The position numbers and the translations under genes are program-made. This document shows, in pieces, positions 1-15,499 of a stretch of DNA of 64,000 bases. Positions within the stretch are counted from its first letter, which is position 1. Each line of letters starts with the position of its first letter. Source of the DNA: Symbiodinium natans (taxonomy: Eukaryota; Sar; Dinophyceae; Suessiales; Symbiodiniaceae); contig CAJNDS010001446.1 in NCBI GenBank assembly GCA_905221605.1, forward strand, positions 286,927 through 350,926, written 5' to 3'. Below the pieces are notes generated by a model, which saw nothing but the letters and a program-made list of their open reading frames with translations, was not told where the DNA came from and did not search any database.

Positions 1-926
1 CAGAGGGCTGAGGCTTGTAATTCATCCATGTGCAGATTAATCCATGTGCAGGAAGGAGACTTGGGCAGCTAAGTGCATCAGAATCAACAGCGCCTCAGGT
101 GTCAAAGCCCTGGCCGGCATGGGTGTGTTGGCTGCGGCCAGGAAGAGCAAAAGACACCAAGCGCCTGGGACAACCGTCAGGCATCTGGGGAGTTGTTCTG
201 GATTCAGGTCCCTCTTCGGTAGTCTTGAAAATAAAACTGACATGATGGCTTCAATAATTCTGCTGGAGCCAGAGGCGGAGGTCAAAACAAGCACCCCGCA
301 TCACCCCTTCTCTGGCCTTCTGTGAGCTTGTGCTCTGTGTTGTCCCTCTTGCGTCAGAATTCAGCTTTCCCCCGTCCTGATCAAGGGCATGTCCTCGGTA
401 GGCCACGCAGTGCGCAGACCCGATAGGAGGCTCCCTGAAGCCCACAAAACATCATCAAACCCTCAAGTCAGGTGGGCAAACAGCTTCAGAGCTGAGGTTG
501 CTAGGGGTGCTGTCGCCGCTGCTTCAAGACCCACTGTGGATGACTGGATGGTGAAGCCGATGGAGAGCCAGGTGGGGCCGCCCCCTCCCCCCCCCCCCCC
601 CCCCCCCCCCCCCCAAATAGAGCTCAGACCGTGACTTCTCTAAGCATCTCTAAGCTAGGGACAGCTTTTCGGGTGGGACCACACTGTAACATAGTTGTAA
701 CATGATGTAACATGGACAAAAGGGACTACAAAGGATCACAGCATCTTGGAGCTCATGCCCTGACATTTGACCATAGTTTTCAGGATGCTTTTAGAGGTGC
801 AAGGGCCCGGCCCCCCAAAGCTCCAGCTAAACAGGAGCTGCTCCAGCAGAGCCGCCCAGCGCACTGGGTTCTCCGCACCGCGGACGATGAGCAGAGTCGC
901 AAACTGCAAGCATCCGCAAGCTTGAG
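1..926. other. No gene recognised; poly-C tract
   Basis: No open frame in this stretch gives a protein I can recognise, and the short open frames on the two strands conflict with each other. The one clear structure is an uninterrupted run of about 28 C at 587-614. It could be upstream intron or intergenic DNA of the glyoxalase-domain gene that begins to be recognisable at about 961. Confidence 0.5.
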
Positions 927-960
927 TTGTTTGCTTTGAGAGCTCTTGTCTTGAGCACAG

Positions 961-3900
961 GCACCACGGACGTCAAGGCCAATTTACGGTTCTTCACAAA
1001 GATCTTCGGCATGAAGGTCTTAAGGCACGAGGAGTTCGACAAGCCCTGTGCCATCACTTGCAACGGAGAGTTTCAAACTCCCTGGTCGAAGACAATGATT
1101 GGCTTCGGGCCCGAAGACGAGGGGTATTGAGCCTTGCAACAGCTTCGGTAGAACAATTTCAGATTTGTTTTTGGCTAGTTGCTGCCAGTATGGATGTAAA
1201 GACCGACCGTTCAACAGACAGAGCTTTCCAGCGTGTACAACTTCTTCTCCTTTGTTCCTTCCGCTCCTCTTTCTGTTAAAGTTATTTCTTCTCCTTTTTC
1301 TTGTGTCCTCTTTTCAACTAAACTAAGCCTTCTTAGCCGGGCGGCCGCACCAGCGACAGAATTGGCGGCGGTAGTGCGTTTCCCCTGCGTCTCGCGCGCT
1401 TGTTAGGTCTCGTCCTAGTCGCAACTTCGGCAAAAGTGACCACGCGGAGCGTTTCCAAAATCGCCCGCGCTCATGGTGGTGTCGTGGTGGTTTCAGGGTT
1501 CTGTTACTCTGAAGCTCTTCCTCAGACACGATGACCATTCTCCTCTACGGCACCAGAACCCTGCACTTCGAGCACCGGCGCGCCGCGGCGTGCCGCGGCG
1601 ACGGAGCACTGCGTTTTGGAGCGCGTTTGAACACGCGTCGAGCACCCTCTCGGCGGGGTGTCGCATCGCCGAAGCCCTGCATCTTTTGGAAGGCGCTTCG
1701 GGACAGGGCGGGCTCTGGAAAGTGATCTGTTGTAGAAATAGACGATTAGCGACTTATGCGGAAGCATTCCTCCGCCTGGTGAGGAAGCCGCTTGCAAACA
1801 CCCTCGCCAATATCGTGTGTACGGAATTCCGTGCCGGCAAAATCCTCGCAAAATCCTTGCAAAGTGGTGACGGAATCCATTTCAGCCAAAAAGCCTCGCG
1901 GCAAGAACACAATACAAGGCCTGGAGCTGACCTACAACTATGGCGTGTCCGACTACGAGAAGGGGACCGGGCTGGAGCACATTGCTGTGGCAGTGGCGGA
2001 TCCCAAGGACCTGCAAATTTAATTGGGTTTTTTGGGGTCAGTGCTAGCCTCTCCAGCTATTGCCGGCAGCAGCACTCGCAGTTCAATAGCTTGTGTATGG
2101 TGGCGCCGTAAAGAGTGGCCATGGCCTGCACGGGCATGACAGCGTATGCGTGGCACGGAGACGTAGAGGAACAGAGTGGCCATAGTACCGCAGGAGGCAC
2201 TCAGCAAAGCTGCAGACATGGGGTATGCCGTGGAGAGCGACATCATTACTGGTCCGGATGGCTACAAGTTCCGAGTGCTTCCGCAAGAGGACAGCGACAT
2301 CATGCTAGTCACAGTTGCACAGCTCAACTTGAGAATGTGAGGGCAGACTGTACGGACACTAAGACCGGCTGGGACCTTTGCACCTTCGTGTTGCTCTGTG
2401 CAGGATGAGGACGCGGACCCTTTTCGGATTCTTGCCTCCAATGTTCGTTTCACTGCACTTGAGTCGTTAGTTCTTGGGTTGCCTATTTGAGACGTGCTGA
2501 CAAGGTATATTGCCTTGAAGGTGAAGGACCTGGAGCAGGCTACCAGGCCCTGGCACCCCGCTTTGTGAGACTGGCTGAGATCTAGGTGCCCTCTGCAATG
2601 CGCACCTTCAAAAGTGGAGAGGTTCTACTGCGAGACTTGCGGCATGGACGACACAGATGCTGTTCCAGACTGCCCCATCTTTGGCGAGGGTGCCAAGGCT
2701 CGACCCTAAAGTAAACCCATGGAAGCCCCATAATAAACCCCAGAGTGAGAGTCGACGCCCAGCAACCTGCAATTTTGTGCCGTTTCACGATGGGTGCAGG
2801 TTGTCCGGTATCCTCAGCAGCTACCCCTTGTTCTCTTTCTGGACAAGGCTACATGGGCAGCATTGCCACATGGCGAATATGTACAAAGCTTCACCGCCTA
2901 GAAACATCTCATGGAGCGTGTGCGTTGAACATCTGAGTCTGCATCAGCATAGACCACGGTAAAGGCACAAGCACTTGCATATGCACCGGGATTGCGCACA
3001 AAGCTTGGCAGGATGCTGCGCCTCCGCACGTCACGCAGTGGGAAGGGCGTCATGCCATTGCGGTGCCTGGGAAAGCCCTGCGAGCTGTGTACAAGCGCAT
3101 CCTGGACAGACAAGGCGTCTGATGGCTCTTTCTCATCTGAACCCGCCGCGAGTCTGTGTATGCACATGTGCATGTGTGTACGTATGCTTGCCAGCATCCA
3201 ACTGCAAAGTGCTGTGGTTCCTCGATGTTCCTCGGGTAGCAGCAGTGCAGATGGAAGAGATGCAGGCAAGTGCGGCAGCGTGCTGCACCACATCCGGGTG
3301 CCTTGGCCACTTGGGCACGCTCTCGACACAAGATTGTGAATAGATGATGACAGGTGCAGGCTCTTTTATCGGAACCTGTGCCACTCATTCTCGAGGTTAA
3401 TTGAGAAAATTATAAAATACTAATATCTCAAACTTAAAGCCTGTCAGTTTGTGATTGTGTGGGCTGGAAAGCCGCACCAGCATGATTTCAACACCGGCCT
3501 TCCTTCTGGTGCCCGTGCGGAGGATTGTGAACTTAGTGTGATTCAGAGGTTCTGGGACTCGTTGATTAAGTTTGGCTATATCTTGCTTTAAAGCGGCGCT
3601 CCAGCTGCCAGGAGTTCAATGAGTTGCCAGCCCTGCGGCGGATGCGTGGCCTGCCACCCATGGCTTGCTCCCCCCCACCGGAGGCCTGGGCTGTCTGGAT
3701 CCTTGAACGGTTAGGGTAGGATCGCTGCGCGGACTTTGGAAGAACTAGGGTCAACAAGGGCACCAGGGCTCCACGCGGCCACAGCACAAGTACAAACATG
3801 GCAAGGATTCTGATCGAACTCTGCGTCAGAAGCCTATCCTGCAGAATTTGAGACGGGAGGTCCACAGGAGGTGTGAAGGGGCCCGCTGCGAACTTGAGCT

Positions 3901-5083
3901 GGCGGATGGTTGACTTGCTTAGTGGCCTAGATCCATTTGAGTCAAAATCAAAGACCCGTTCAATTAGGCCACCTCTTGGCCCGACCCGCCGTGTCTGAAA
4001 GCCTTGTTTTCTCTGGGCGGCCGCAGTGGTTTACATATGTTGAATAGAAGAGCTGCAGCGGTTTGCATGAGCCAGGTCGATTGCTGATACCGAACCGAGG
4101 GATTCAGGTGTGAAGGGGGAGTTTCAAAGCTTGTTTGTTGAGCGTACTGGAGTCCTGGCTTGATGTTCGTCCATGTTTACTTCTCAGACCTTCAAGTTTA
4201 GTAGGCGGCCGCAGTGATTTGCCTAGGATGAGATGTAGGATAATGATTTCAGAACGGATTTTTGACAACGACTCATTTGAGTCACGGGCCCGTGGGAAGA
4301 CAAGAAAGTTGCTCAGGAACACGAGGTTATAAATATTATAGACGATGAGTCGAGTGATCAGGTGCCGGTACAGTTAAGTAGACAGACCATCTTGAGTTAG
4401 CATCATTTGGTGTCTGGTGTTTCTGATGATGCCAAGCTGCTTGTGTCGCAGAAGTGTTGCCCTGCAGTGCGGCTGGTTCTGTTGGGCGGCAACTGCCAGT
4501 CTTTCACCTACACCTTCAACCCAAAATGTTCAATGCAAAGCAAATCCCAATGCCCAGCGGTGTGGCCTGTGCTTGGTGGCCTCCAAACGAATCCCAATGA
4601 TCCAACTGCTGGCCAGGAGCAGCTGCAGAATCTGCGCAAGAGTCCTCTCAAGCCGCCACCGGCCTGGAGCTCAGCTTGCCAGGATGTCTACAGGGCATTG
4701 GTCTGGGGGTTTAGGTGTTCACTTCGTCGGAGGTTGTGTTCATGTGTTTGGCGCCTGTACAGGGTTCTGTACCCTGATTCTGCACAGGCCCAGCTGACAT
4801 GCTGATAGGCCTTGCAAACAAAGATGCGTGTTGTCCCATTCCTGGTGCAGACGAGGAGCTGGAGTCTGGAACCCTGGCTGTGGCGATAGTCAGGGATCCC
4901 GACGGCTATGAGCCCTTTGGCTCTGATTCGGAGTCGGGGCTCGTGCCGCTATCCCTGAATTGGTGGAGGAACATGCTCCAACTAGAAGCCTTGCTTCTGC
5001 ATGCCAGCAGAAACGTGTCCCGCCCAAGCCGAATGGCAAGCACCGTTAACGTTTTTTTCTTTTCCTTGTCTGCCCCTTGCTGA
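961..5083 (+). CDS. GLOD4: GLOD4-like glyoxalase-domain protein, multi-exon
   Basis: A split gene for a homolog of glyoxalase domain-containing protein 4, a member of the vicinal-oxygen-chelate fold superfamily related to lactoylglutathione lyase; the reaction of GLOD4 itself is not firmly known. Exon pieces occur in protein order. 961-about 1121 carries GMKVLRHEEF and SKTMIGFGPED, and 1919-about 2017 carries ELTYNYGVSDYEKG. About 2190-2330 carries GPDGYKF, followed by ALKVKDLEQATR at 2512-2547 (start of the second domain). 2621-about 2702 starts FYCETCGMDD, 3037-3118 carries GRHAIAVPGKALRAVYKRIL, and 4852-about 4930 carries AVAIVRDPDGYE. The family match of the first two and the last exons is close. 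Exon edges were placed at AG acceptors by eye. The true start exon upstream of 961 was not found, and the segment between the 2.7 kb and 3.0 kb exons is uncertain (2801-2895 has a possible extra exon). Identity is secure; the exact gene model is not. Confidence 0.82.
3340..4790. other. Probable intron of the GLOD4-like gene
   Basis: This stretch separates the exon ending near 3118 from the one at 4852. It shows no convincing protein on either strand. Two short stretches resemble each other: one near 3935-4045 and one near 4205-4300. Both contain a CATTTGAGTC motif and a GCGGCCGCAGTG motif, which suggests an old internal duplication or a dispersed repeat. Confidence 0.4.
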
Positions 5084-5084
5084 G

Positions 5085-5938
5085 GATTTGCTTGGTCAGT
5101 TCCGCAGCTCGGCTATGCTGATGTCCATCTTGAGATGAGCGACCGTCAAAATTAGCGTTGACTAGCTTTAGTAAGGCGATAACCCCAACATGATGCTAAA
5201 CAATGTGCGATGGAGGGGCTTAGTATGAAATTAGCGGAAGAGCGTTTTAACCTGCAGAACGATATGGGATACGCAGAAAACGATAACTGCAACATCCATG
5301 TCCTTCAGCTTAACAAGTAATATTGACCGCTTCCCTCCAGACGGTCAGCTTCGGTATCTCATGTCGGCCACGGTTCACGTAGCAGGATGGAAAATCCGAG
5401 GGGCAAGGAAATGACAAAGAACGCTGAGGTATTAGGAAGAACTCCCCGAAGGATGACCCCTACAGGACCGCAGGTGCCACTGCGCACCCGGTGGCATTCG
5501 GTAACATAAGCTGGCACGCAAGCTCTTCGGAGAACTGTTCGGTCCCAGGAGACATACCTTCAGGCTGTGAGGCCACGGGCTGCAACCGTCGGGAAGAGTG
5601 AGCAGAGTGATGAGAATGAGAGAAGACCTCCTTCTTTGGAGCCAATCAAAGTCTGGCATTGGATTTCCTAGAGCTCCTGAAGACCAGACCCGCAGAAGTT
5701 GATCTGACACGCTTGGCACTCGGAACAGTGTGGAGGATCCAGTACGGGCGGGCCTTACTCCAAAGACCCCCTAGATTAATAGTAGAACAGGCGGTAAAGA
5801 ATGCACGCGCCTGAATTTAATATGATTATGTGGCCCTTTTCTCCACCACAATGATAATATTACTAGTAAACGCGTGCTTTATCCTTACCTTGTAATATAC
5901 CCACTACAATCCGCACTTCAAAACCGCCCGACCTCCTG
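5085..5938. other. No gene recognised
   Basis: AT-richer sequence than its neighbours, without a supported exon. A minus-strand open frame of 95 codons at 5432-5719 has no recognisable features and is probably chance. Confidence 0.4.
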
Positions 5939-5948
5939 AACGATGACA

Positions 5949-6073
5949 GGCTTGCCTACAAGCCCGATGCAAAGATCGACTGGCATTGGCGAGGAGAGGC
6001 CATGGCAGGGCGTCGGTCGCCCACACCAGACTTCATGGTGGCCTGGCAGCACTGTTTTGACCGGACAGTCTAA
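5949..6073 (+). CDS. Coding exon, possibly the 3' end of the GLOD4-like gene
   Basis: An open frame with good protein character (AYKPDAKIDWHWRGEAMAG near the start) follows a GACAG acceptor-like site and ends at a TAA at 6071-6073. It lies in the same orientation and just after the last recognised GLOD4-like exon. GLOD4 proteins have a C-terminal tail of about this length after the DPDGxE motif, so it could be the terminal exon. I cannot align it confidently with that tail. It may instead start a different gene. Confidence 0.4.
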
Positions 6074-6483
6074 GCCACACCTCAAAAGCCGGCGTCGGCA
6101 GTGGGCAGATCGACTTGTACCAGTGAGGCTAGTGTTCCCGAGCTCTGGATGATACCCGGGAAGGTCCAAACTTGTTTACAACTGACTGGGATTTGACTTT
6201 GAGGTAGTGGTGTTGCAGGTACCTCACCTATACAATTGGCCCAGTTTTTGCGCACGTCTCTCTGTGCACGCGAAGTGAAGGTGGCCTGCATCTAGCCAAG
6301 ATTCACCGGTGGAGGCGGATGGCCTGTCCGTTGTAAACAACGCATTGGATTTGTGCAGCCATTTGCTGTGTAAGCCCTTAACTCCAAGTGTGTTGGTCCA
6401 AGACTTTCTCACAAGCTTCGACACGTTCATGAGATCAAGACCTTTTCCACCACCAGCAAGTTTGTTTTTTTGCCTTGGAGGCG

Positions 6484-6654
6484 GGCGAAGGCGCCAGCAT
6501 CCAAAACCTCCAGGCGGGCTGGCTCTCAACAATTGCAGGGCTCGAAGAGTTCATGCACGTGCTTCCGGTGGAAGCACAACAGACCTACCCCTGCAGACCG
6601 CCAGAGCAGTGCTTGCAATTGCGTCGATTGCTGGCTGAAACATTTCCTAAGTAA
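6484..6654 (+). CDS. Unidentified coding exon
   Basis: An open frame without a start codon, reading EFMHVLPVEAQQTYPC and QCLQLRRLLAETFPK near its end, followed by TAA at 6652-6654. The amphipathic helical look at both ends and the absence of low-complexity residues suggest genuine coding sequence. A GTAAAG at 6651 could serve as a splice donor instead of the stop. It may be the first recognisable part of the HEAT-repeat gene downstream, since that gene also consists of short helical exons in this orientation. No family identified. Confidence 0.35.
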   Translation, partial: GEGASIQNLQAGWLSTIAGLEEFMHVLPVEAQQTYPCRPPEQCLQLRRLLAETFPK

Positions 6655-7330
6655 AGCCTACTTGGCTTGCTCGTTGCTTTCCTTTTCCAGTGCCAGTCTG
6701 TTCCATGGCGCTCATAGATCAGTAGTTACACTGTCTCTAAAGACGGGATGCAGACATCACTCGGTGCATGGGCACCAGTGCAAGTGCAAATCTGTAGAGT
6801 CACCAAGAGCGACATTGCTGCACTTTTTGTGATACAGCCGTGCCAATTCGACCCTTCATTTGGATGCTGCCCGAGCGCCAGGAATCAGCAAAGGTATCGG
6901 TATCAGTTTCAAGCAAGACCTGAAGATCTCTCGGGTGGCATTGCGTGGCTGCACTTGCCAAAGGCGATGCCGGCACGCAGCAGGGGTATTTTAAAAGCGC
7001 CCGCGCTGGTTTGCTAACTTGATGGTGCACGCAGCGTAGTGCCTGTAGTCTCTGGAGCCTGAGCATTATGGTGTTTTTTGACAGTTGTGGGCCACTTCAA
7101 CAGATTCAGATACCCCTGCAACATGATGTTTTTCTCAATTGCAGTCTCATGCCAATATTTTCAGCACAATCGGGTGCTCTTTCCATAAGCTGAAAAATTA
7201 CATGGTGCGCTTGCACTCTGCAGGCTTTGGGTGAGACAGATGCTGTGCAGCATGAATTTCCGAAGCCCGGCTAGCCCGGTGACCCTAAATTCTAAACCCT
7301 GTCACGCGAAGAGACCTAATTACAAACCGA

Positions 7331-7370
7331 AGCCTTGCAGGCCTCTTGCGAGCGTGAGAGTCGAAACCCT
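7331..7370. repeat. Box B-like dispersed motif
   Basis: The stretch GCGAGCGTGAGAGTCGAAAC followed by CCT is a relative of the copy at 42271-42310. It is preceded at 7283-7301 by a degenerate CCCTAAATTCTAAACCC. It lies upstream of the HEAT-repeat exons. Confidence 0.38.
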
Positions 7371-7640
7371 GCCGGTGGTCTCTTGACACTTTGAGGTGCG
7401 ATTCGCGCTGCTCTGAATGCTCTGGAGATCCCGGCAACTGCCTCAATCCGAGTGCGCTCTCCCGCACCTGCTTGTTGCTCATGGTGTCGTGGCTAAACCC
7501 CTACACTCCTACACTTCTACACCGTGAACCCCACATCCAGAGCAGTTGCCGGGCTGTTCCTGCGAAACCGTTAACGTCAAGATCCTTTAGCTCAGAATGG
7601 TCCGCTGGCCCATAGCCCCTATGTGGAAAACCAAGCCCAT

Positions 7641-10600
7641 GAGGTGCCAGAGCTGCATCTCGCTGCCATCGATGCCCTCGTGACGTTAGGGCGGGGCAGA
7701 CCGCACATCATCGCCGCAGCTCGGCAAACACCTTGGCCTGTGGAAACTTTCTACCCGACTCTACTACGTTCGTGCTGTGTTTGTGTGTTTGCTTCTTGAA
7801 AGCTACAGGAGATAGCTGCTCTGGTGACAGATGCTGGCACTGCCCTCGTCAAGCCCCGTGGCAGGACAGCAGCGGGTTTGCATGACACGGGGGGGGGGGG
7901 GGGGGGGTTGGTCTCCCCCACAGATTCCAAAGCGACCGTCCCCGGCCCGCGCCCCCCCCCCCCCCCACGCCAGAATAGGAAAGGCAGGGCGCCGCAAAAA
8001 TAAGACCACGGCAATGTGATGATTCTCTATTACACACAATAGGCTGCAGATCCCTGAGGTGCTCAGCAAGCAAAACAAGAAGGCTGCCGACAGATTTTGG
8101 AACCCCCCGCAAAAATTCTTTAAATGTGCGACGAAAAAACTCGTTAAATGTGGAGGTATTAATTAAACTGATGCTCGGATTGAGGTGCCATGCACTCAGC
8201 AAGTTGGGAGATGTTGCTGAGCGAGGCAAGCTTTCTATAGTAATATCATGTAGTGCTCTGCACGCACCTCGTGAATTGAGATACAGTCACTGTGTTTGCA
8301 TCACAGGGGCCGGTGTGCAGGCGATGGGCATGCTTTCGATGCAGTGCTGGCTGGCTTGTCTTCTCCTGACGATGATGTCCGACGAAAGGCGGTTCTGAGA
8401 GGGGAGCGGGGGATCGGAATTCCAGAAGTCTGATAAAATCCCCGCAATGGATAGAATCCCGACGTGTTTCGTGCGCGCACACACACGTACGTATATAATA
8501 CATATATACACAAATAAATAAGCAGCTAAAACATAAGCAATTTTCTTATATACATATTTGTATTGCTTGGAGGCCTTGGACTGTGCGCTGCCAGCGCTTG
8601 TGGATCCAGGCTCGCAGCGCAACAACTTCCTTGCGTGGGGCAACCTTCCAAGCAACTCGCGTGTTGGAGTTTCCGGCGCATGAGAGTCAGAGATAGTGAC
8701 GGTCATTGGAGTACAACTCTTCTGGGAACTGTCGCCGGATCCGTTGCTGCAACACTGCTGGTTCTGGTTCCGGCCCTGTCTGCGCCTAGAAGTGTGCCCA
8801 TGCTGCTGCGCCAGCCGGCCAACCAGTGCTTGTGTGAGCCCCGAGAACAGCCATGGAGAGGGTTTGAAAGACCCTCTTCTGCTAGTAGTTTATAACAAAT
8901 CCTCCTCTGCTTCCTTTTTCAAGGCCCTCCTCGAAACTAGACATCTTGAGAGGTGACCCATCAGCCATCTCGAAGCTGGCGACTTTGTTGCGGCATCGGG
9001 ACCGGCACGTCCGGCCGCAGCCTGAGGCCCTCCAGAAGGCCATGGGCCCCTGCGCACGGGCATGCAAGCCACTACCCTAAATCTATATGATTATTGTTAC
9101 TACTACTATTCCTATTCTTATTATGCTTGCCATTCTTATTGAGAAGATGCGAATTATTCTAAGCCCTAACAAGCATGGCAAGACCTTAAGCCCTGAGAAA
9201 GGAACGTCCCAGCACAGCCTTGGTGCTCAGATTGTGCGCCCAGGGAAACTGCTGTTGAAGCGCTCGCTGTGGCGACCGCATCTTCTGCAGAAGGCACGCA
9301 GTGTTTGGCGCAAGATACCCAGATAGCGTTCTGCAAACAGCGTGGGCTTTTGAAGGAATGGCACGGTTGCGCTGATTACTCCGCGTCAGGATTGCCACAC
9401 CCGAAGTCCCCACCCTAGAGAACCCGAAAGAACCTTCTGATGTCGTACGCGAAAGAAGAAATACAATTATTTAGTATATTCAAAAGACAGGTCGCAAGAG
9501 TGCGGTCTATGCCTGCGCATCGCTCTTGGACTCCAATGACTGGGTGGCTCGTCAGTTCGCCTTGAAGGTGGGAGACGCTACACGGGACCCCTTTGGACCC
9601 TCAGAGGCCTCTCGAGTTTCAGAACTTCTGGTGCCCCAGCAGCCCTAGCAGGCCATGGCAAGTGTTGCAGATGTGGGAGACGACGATGCAGCTGCCATCG
9701 CCATCTCCTGTTTGCAAGATGCCGACCGCGACATAAGGCGCGAGCACATACTGCCTCTCCTGATGCTGCAGCACCGACTCGTGGATTCATGGGGCAGGGT
9801 TTTCCTAGGGTTTGTTAAGTTTCCCCCCGCGGGCCAGCTTCTCAAGCGCTCGACTTTGACGCACCATGGACCCTGAGGTGTCAATCCATCGACTCTCGGT
9901 TCAAGGTAAGGGGTTCCATGGCTCCAGGTTTGATTGGAAAGAGGGAGGCTTCATTGACAGATCCCTCCTTTGATACAGATGGTTAACAGCGAGAGAGAAA
10001 TTTGCGCACTACCAATGTAGCAATCGTTTGTGCAAGTCCGAAGTCGCAATTGATTTTTTGCTGGATTTTTACATTGTCTGTTGGCCCTGTGGCCAAAGGC
10101 TTTTCATCGCTTAGCTCGCTACACGGGCTCTTGCGCAGCCTGCAAAGCAGGCTGACATCTCTAGATGAAGCATCTGCATGCGCTTGCTCAGTAGGTTGTC
10201 GAAATTGTGGTATACGACTGTATACCTCATGGCCTCATAGGTCTCAGAGTTCACTCTGACAAGTTATAATGTTCCCCAAACGCATGGGCAATTTTGCAGG
10301 TATTGTTCGCAGATTTTCCTTGCGCTGTTGGTTTTCTGATCTCCCACCAAACTGCTGGATCCCAGGAGATCCTCCCCAAGATTGTGCCAAAGGGCGACGT
10401 GCAGGCGCTTCTCAGCATGGCCGCCTGCTTGGATGATGATGATGCAGATGTCCAAGAGACTTGCTCGCAACTGGGGGGCCTTCATGATGGCCAAGCAAGT
10501 ACGCAGCAAACGTGGGAGTCACTTAGGCAGCAGCTGTGCGGTATTTCCCGCATCTTGCTGAGCCAGGCTGTATGCTGAATGCAGCATGGCGGTCCGACGC

Positions 10601-11600
10601 GCGCACGCCCGAGCGGTCGCGAGCGCAAGCCGCGCACTCGTCAGAAAGGCTGTGGGGTGGTTCTTGACGCGATGATCGGGCGCCTGGCCAGCTCAGAAGG
10701 TGGCCTGGACAGCCCTTGAAGCACCAACGAAGCACCAACGAAGCACAACGAAGCACAATGTCTCTCCCGGGTGCTGCTTTGCTCAGCAGTTGGCTCCGCT
10801 CCTGCCCGGAGGTCGTGTCAGACACAGTGCCACGCGCCTTTTGCCTTGCCTTGCGCAGCAAGGCCTGGCTCACCTCGCACTGCATATGGGGGTTTTACGA
10901 TCTCAGGGGTACCTGGTTGGGGTCCTATTTAACAGGGGATCCTATTCTTTAGGGGCCTATAATTATTGGGGGTCCCTTATTTTCGGCAACCCCATATGTT
11001 CTTGTGTAAAGGAGCAATGTACTTGTAGGACGAAGGCGGCACAGGCAGTGATGCTATGCTGTCGAGTTTCATGGCAGCTCATGACTTTCAGATGTCAGGA
11101 GACGCGGCATCCATCGGTGCACTGTGCCTCGTATGCCCTATGCAGCGGTGTAAGTAGCACCATTTTTGCTCCATGAAATCAAGGTTGGCGCGCCTTCGCG
11201 ACGTGGAAGTCCCAATCCGTGTGTCTGCGGTTCAATCCATTGCCGCCATCATGCAGAGCCCTTCCGACCTCCAGACCTTGAGAGTGCTGCTCCCGAGCTG
11301 GAATTTGGAGGGAAAGACATCTCTTGAAGTTATACCAAAACCAGCAAGGAAAATCAAGCAGTGAGCCATAAGGCATCAGAAGGGTCTGATGAGCTTTTCG
11401 CAGAGTGAAGTCTTAAATCTTGTACGTACCGCAATGAGTTTGCCAAGCTTAGAATTGCATGTCGCTCACCTTTGCAGCAAACTCATCGTTCAGGGTGGGC
11501 AGCTTGGAGGATGAGCACAGGGCAGTGCGCTGGGCGGTGATGAATGTTCTGGCCTTAAATACGCCAGTGAGTGTGTCTCTGTATCTCGGTGGGTATATCA
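7641..11600 (+). CDS. HEAT-repeat (armadillo-type helical) protein, multi-exon
   Basis: Many short exons in one orientation each encode one or two HEAT-like helix pairs, the superhelical repeat used for protein-protein contacts. Recognisable pieces: 7641-about 7745 (ELHLAAIDALVTLGRG); about 8308-8400 (AFDAVLAGLSSPDDDVRRKA); about 8930-9060 (SAISKLATLLRHRDRHVR); about 9232-9310 (RETAVEALAVA); about 9490-9645 (ACASLLDSNDWVARQFALKV); about 9672-9780 (ISCLQDADRDIRREHILPLL); about 10345-10490 (VQALLSMAACLDDDDADVQE); about 11172-11280 (VEVPIRVSAVQSIAAIM); about 11478-11575 (LEDEHRAVRWAVMNVLAL). The spacing of D-x-x-V-R in the repeats is the classic PBS-lyase/HEAT signature. The start codon, end and splice sites are not resolved. 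The partner and cellular role cannot be told from repeats alone. An intron near 10.9 kb contains a palindromic dispersed element. Confidence 0.75.
7889..7966. repeat. Paired G-run and C-run
   Basis: A run of 19 G at 7889-7907 is followed 44 bases later by a run of 15 C at 7952-7966. The two runs can pair with each other as a hairpin. The pair lies in an apparent intron of the HEAT-repeat gene. Confidence 0.85.
10883..10998. mobile_element. Palindromic dispersed element (family D), MITE-like
   Basis: The element starts CATATGGGGGTT and ends AACCCCATATG, so its ends are inverted complements. The interior contains GGGGTCCTATTTAACAGGGG and ATCCTATTCTTTAGGGG. Related copies lie at about 47956-48065, at 37273-37330 in the opposite orientation, and more diverged at 21005-21066. 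It has no coding capacity and sits in an intron of the HEAT-repeat gene. The MITE label is an inference from size, palindromic ends and dispersion; no target-site duplication was proven. Confidence 0.6.
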
Positions 11601-12104
11601 CTAATGATTCTAATGGTTACATGCGTTTCATAATGTTCCTGAAGTCGTGTTGAAGGCATGCAGAGGCTGACATGTCGGTACTTGAGCATCGGTGGCCTTC
11701 GTTTGTGCCAGTCTGCCATAGGCCTTGCTGGGCATGGATGCGGTGCTGGATGGGAAAGCCGTGCTGCTCTGCTGAATTCGCACATTCGGAGAGCGACACG
11801 GGTTTCTCGATGTAGCTACGCTGCCCACGTAGTGTCGTGGGCCGACATGTTCGTTGCAGGCACACTCTGAGAGAGCGCCTGGATGACGGGTGCTTCGACG
11901 ACGCATGGCGACATGCACGCAACGGCATCTTGCACGGTGAAGATGCACAACCTCCCTCAGCCCAGATGCAACAAAGGGTCGAAAAAGCGAAGATTGCAAG
12001 AAGTGCAAACACTCATCATTGCAGACTGCGTGTGACGAATCAGCTGTTCGTACTTCCGCATCATCTGGCCTTGCATACGCCAAAGGCCGCAGATCCTCGT
12101 CACA

Positions 12105-12185
12105 CAACTTGCGCCGTCGGATGTGCAGGAGCAGGCGAGCAGATCGCTTGCAGTGATACCAACGTCCGTGGCTGACGTTTATTAA
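12105..12185 (+). CDS. Possible terminal HEAT-type exon
   Basis: The frame LAPSDVQEQASRSLAVIPTS ends in VADVY and a TAA at 12183-12185. The DVQEQASRSLAVI part resembles the second helix of a HEAT repeat and follows the HEAT exons in the same orientation, so it may be the 3' end of that gene. A second possible piece lies at about 11866-11935 (LRERLDDGCFDDAWRHAR). Both are short and unproven. Confidence 0.3.
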   Translation, partial: QLAPSDVQEQASRSLAVIPTSVADVY

Positions 12186-12311
12186 AAACCGTCAGTGCAC
12201 TGTTGGACAGTTTCATTTTGCCAATGCAGGTGTTGCCCTCGACAGGTTCGATCCCTGACCATGAAGGCTCTGCATCGAAAAGAAAGCATTACAAGCTTAA
12301 TTAGGCTGATG

Positions 12312-15440
<3,129 letters not shown>

Positions 15441-15499
15441 TCCTTGGAACACGCATAGCCCCAACACCTGTAGGGCGCAGTTTCGGAAGTGCTCAGGTA

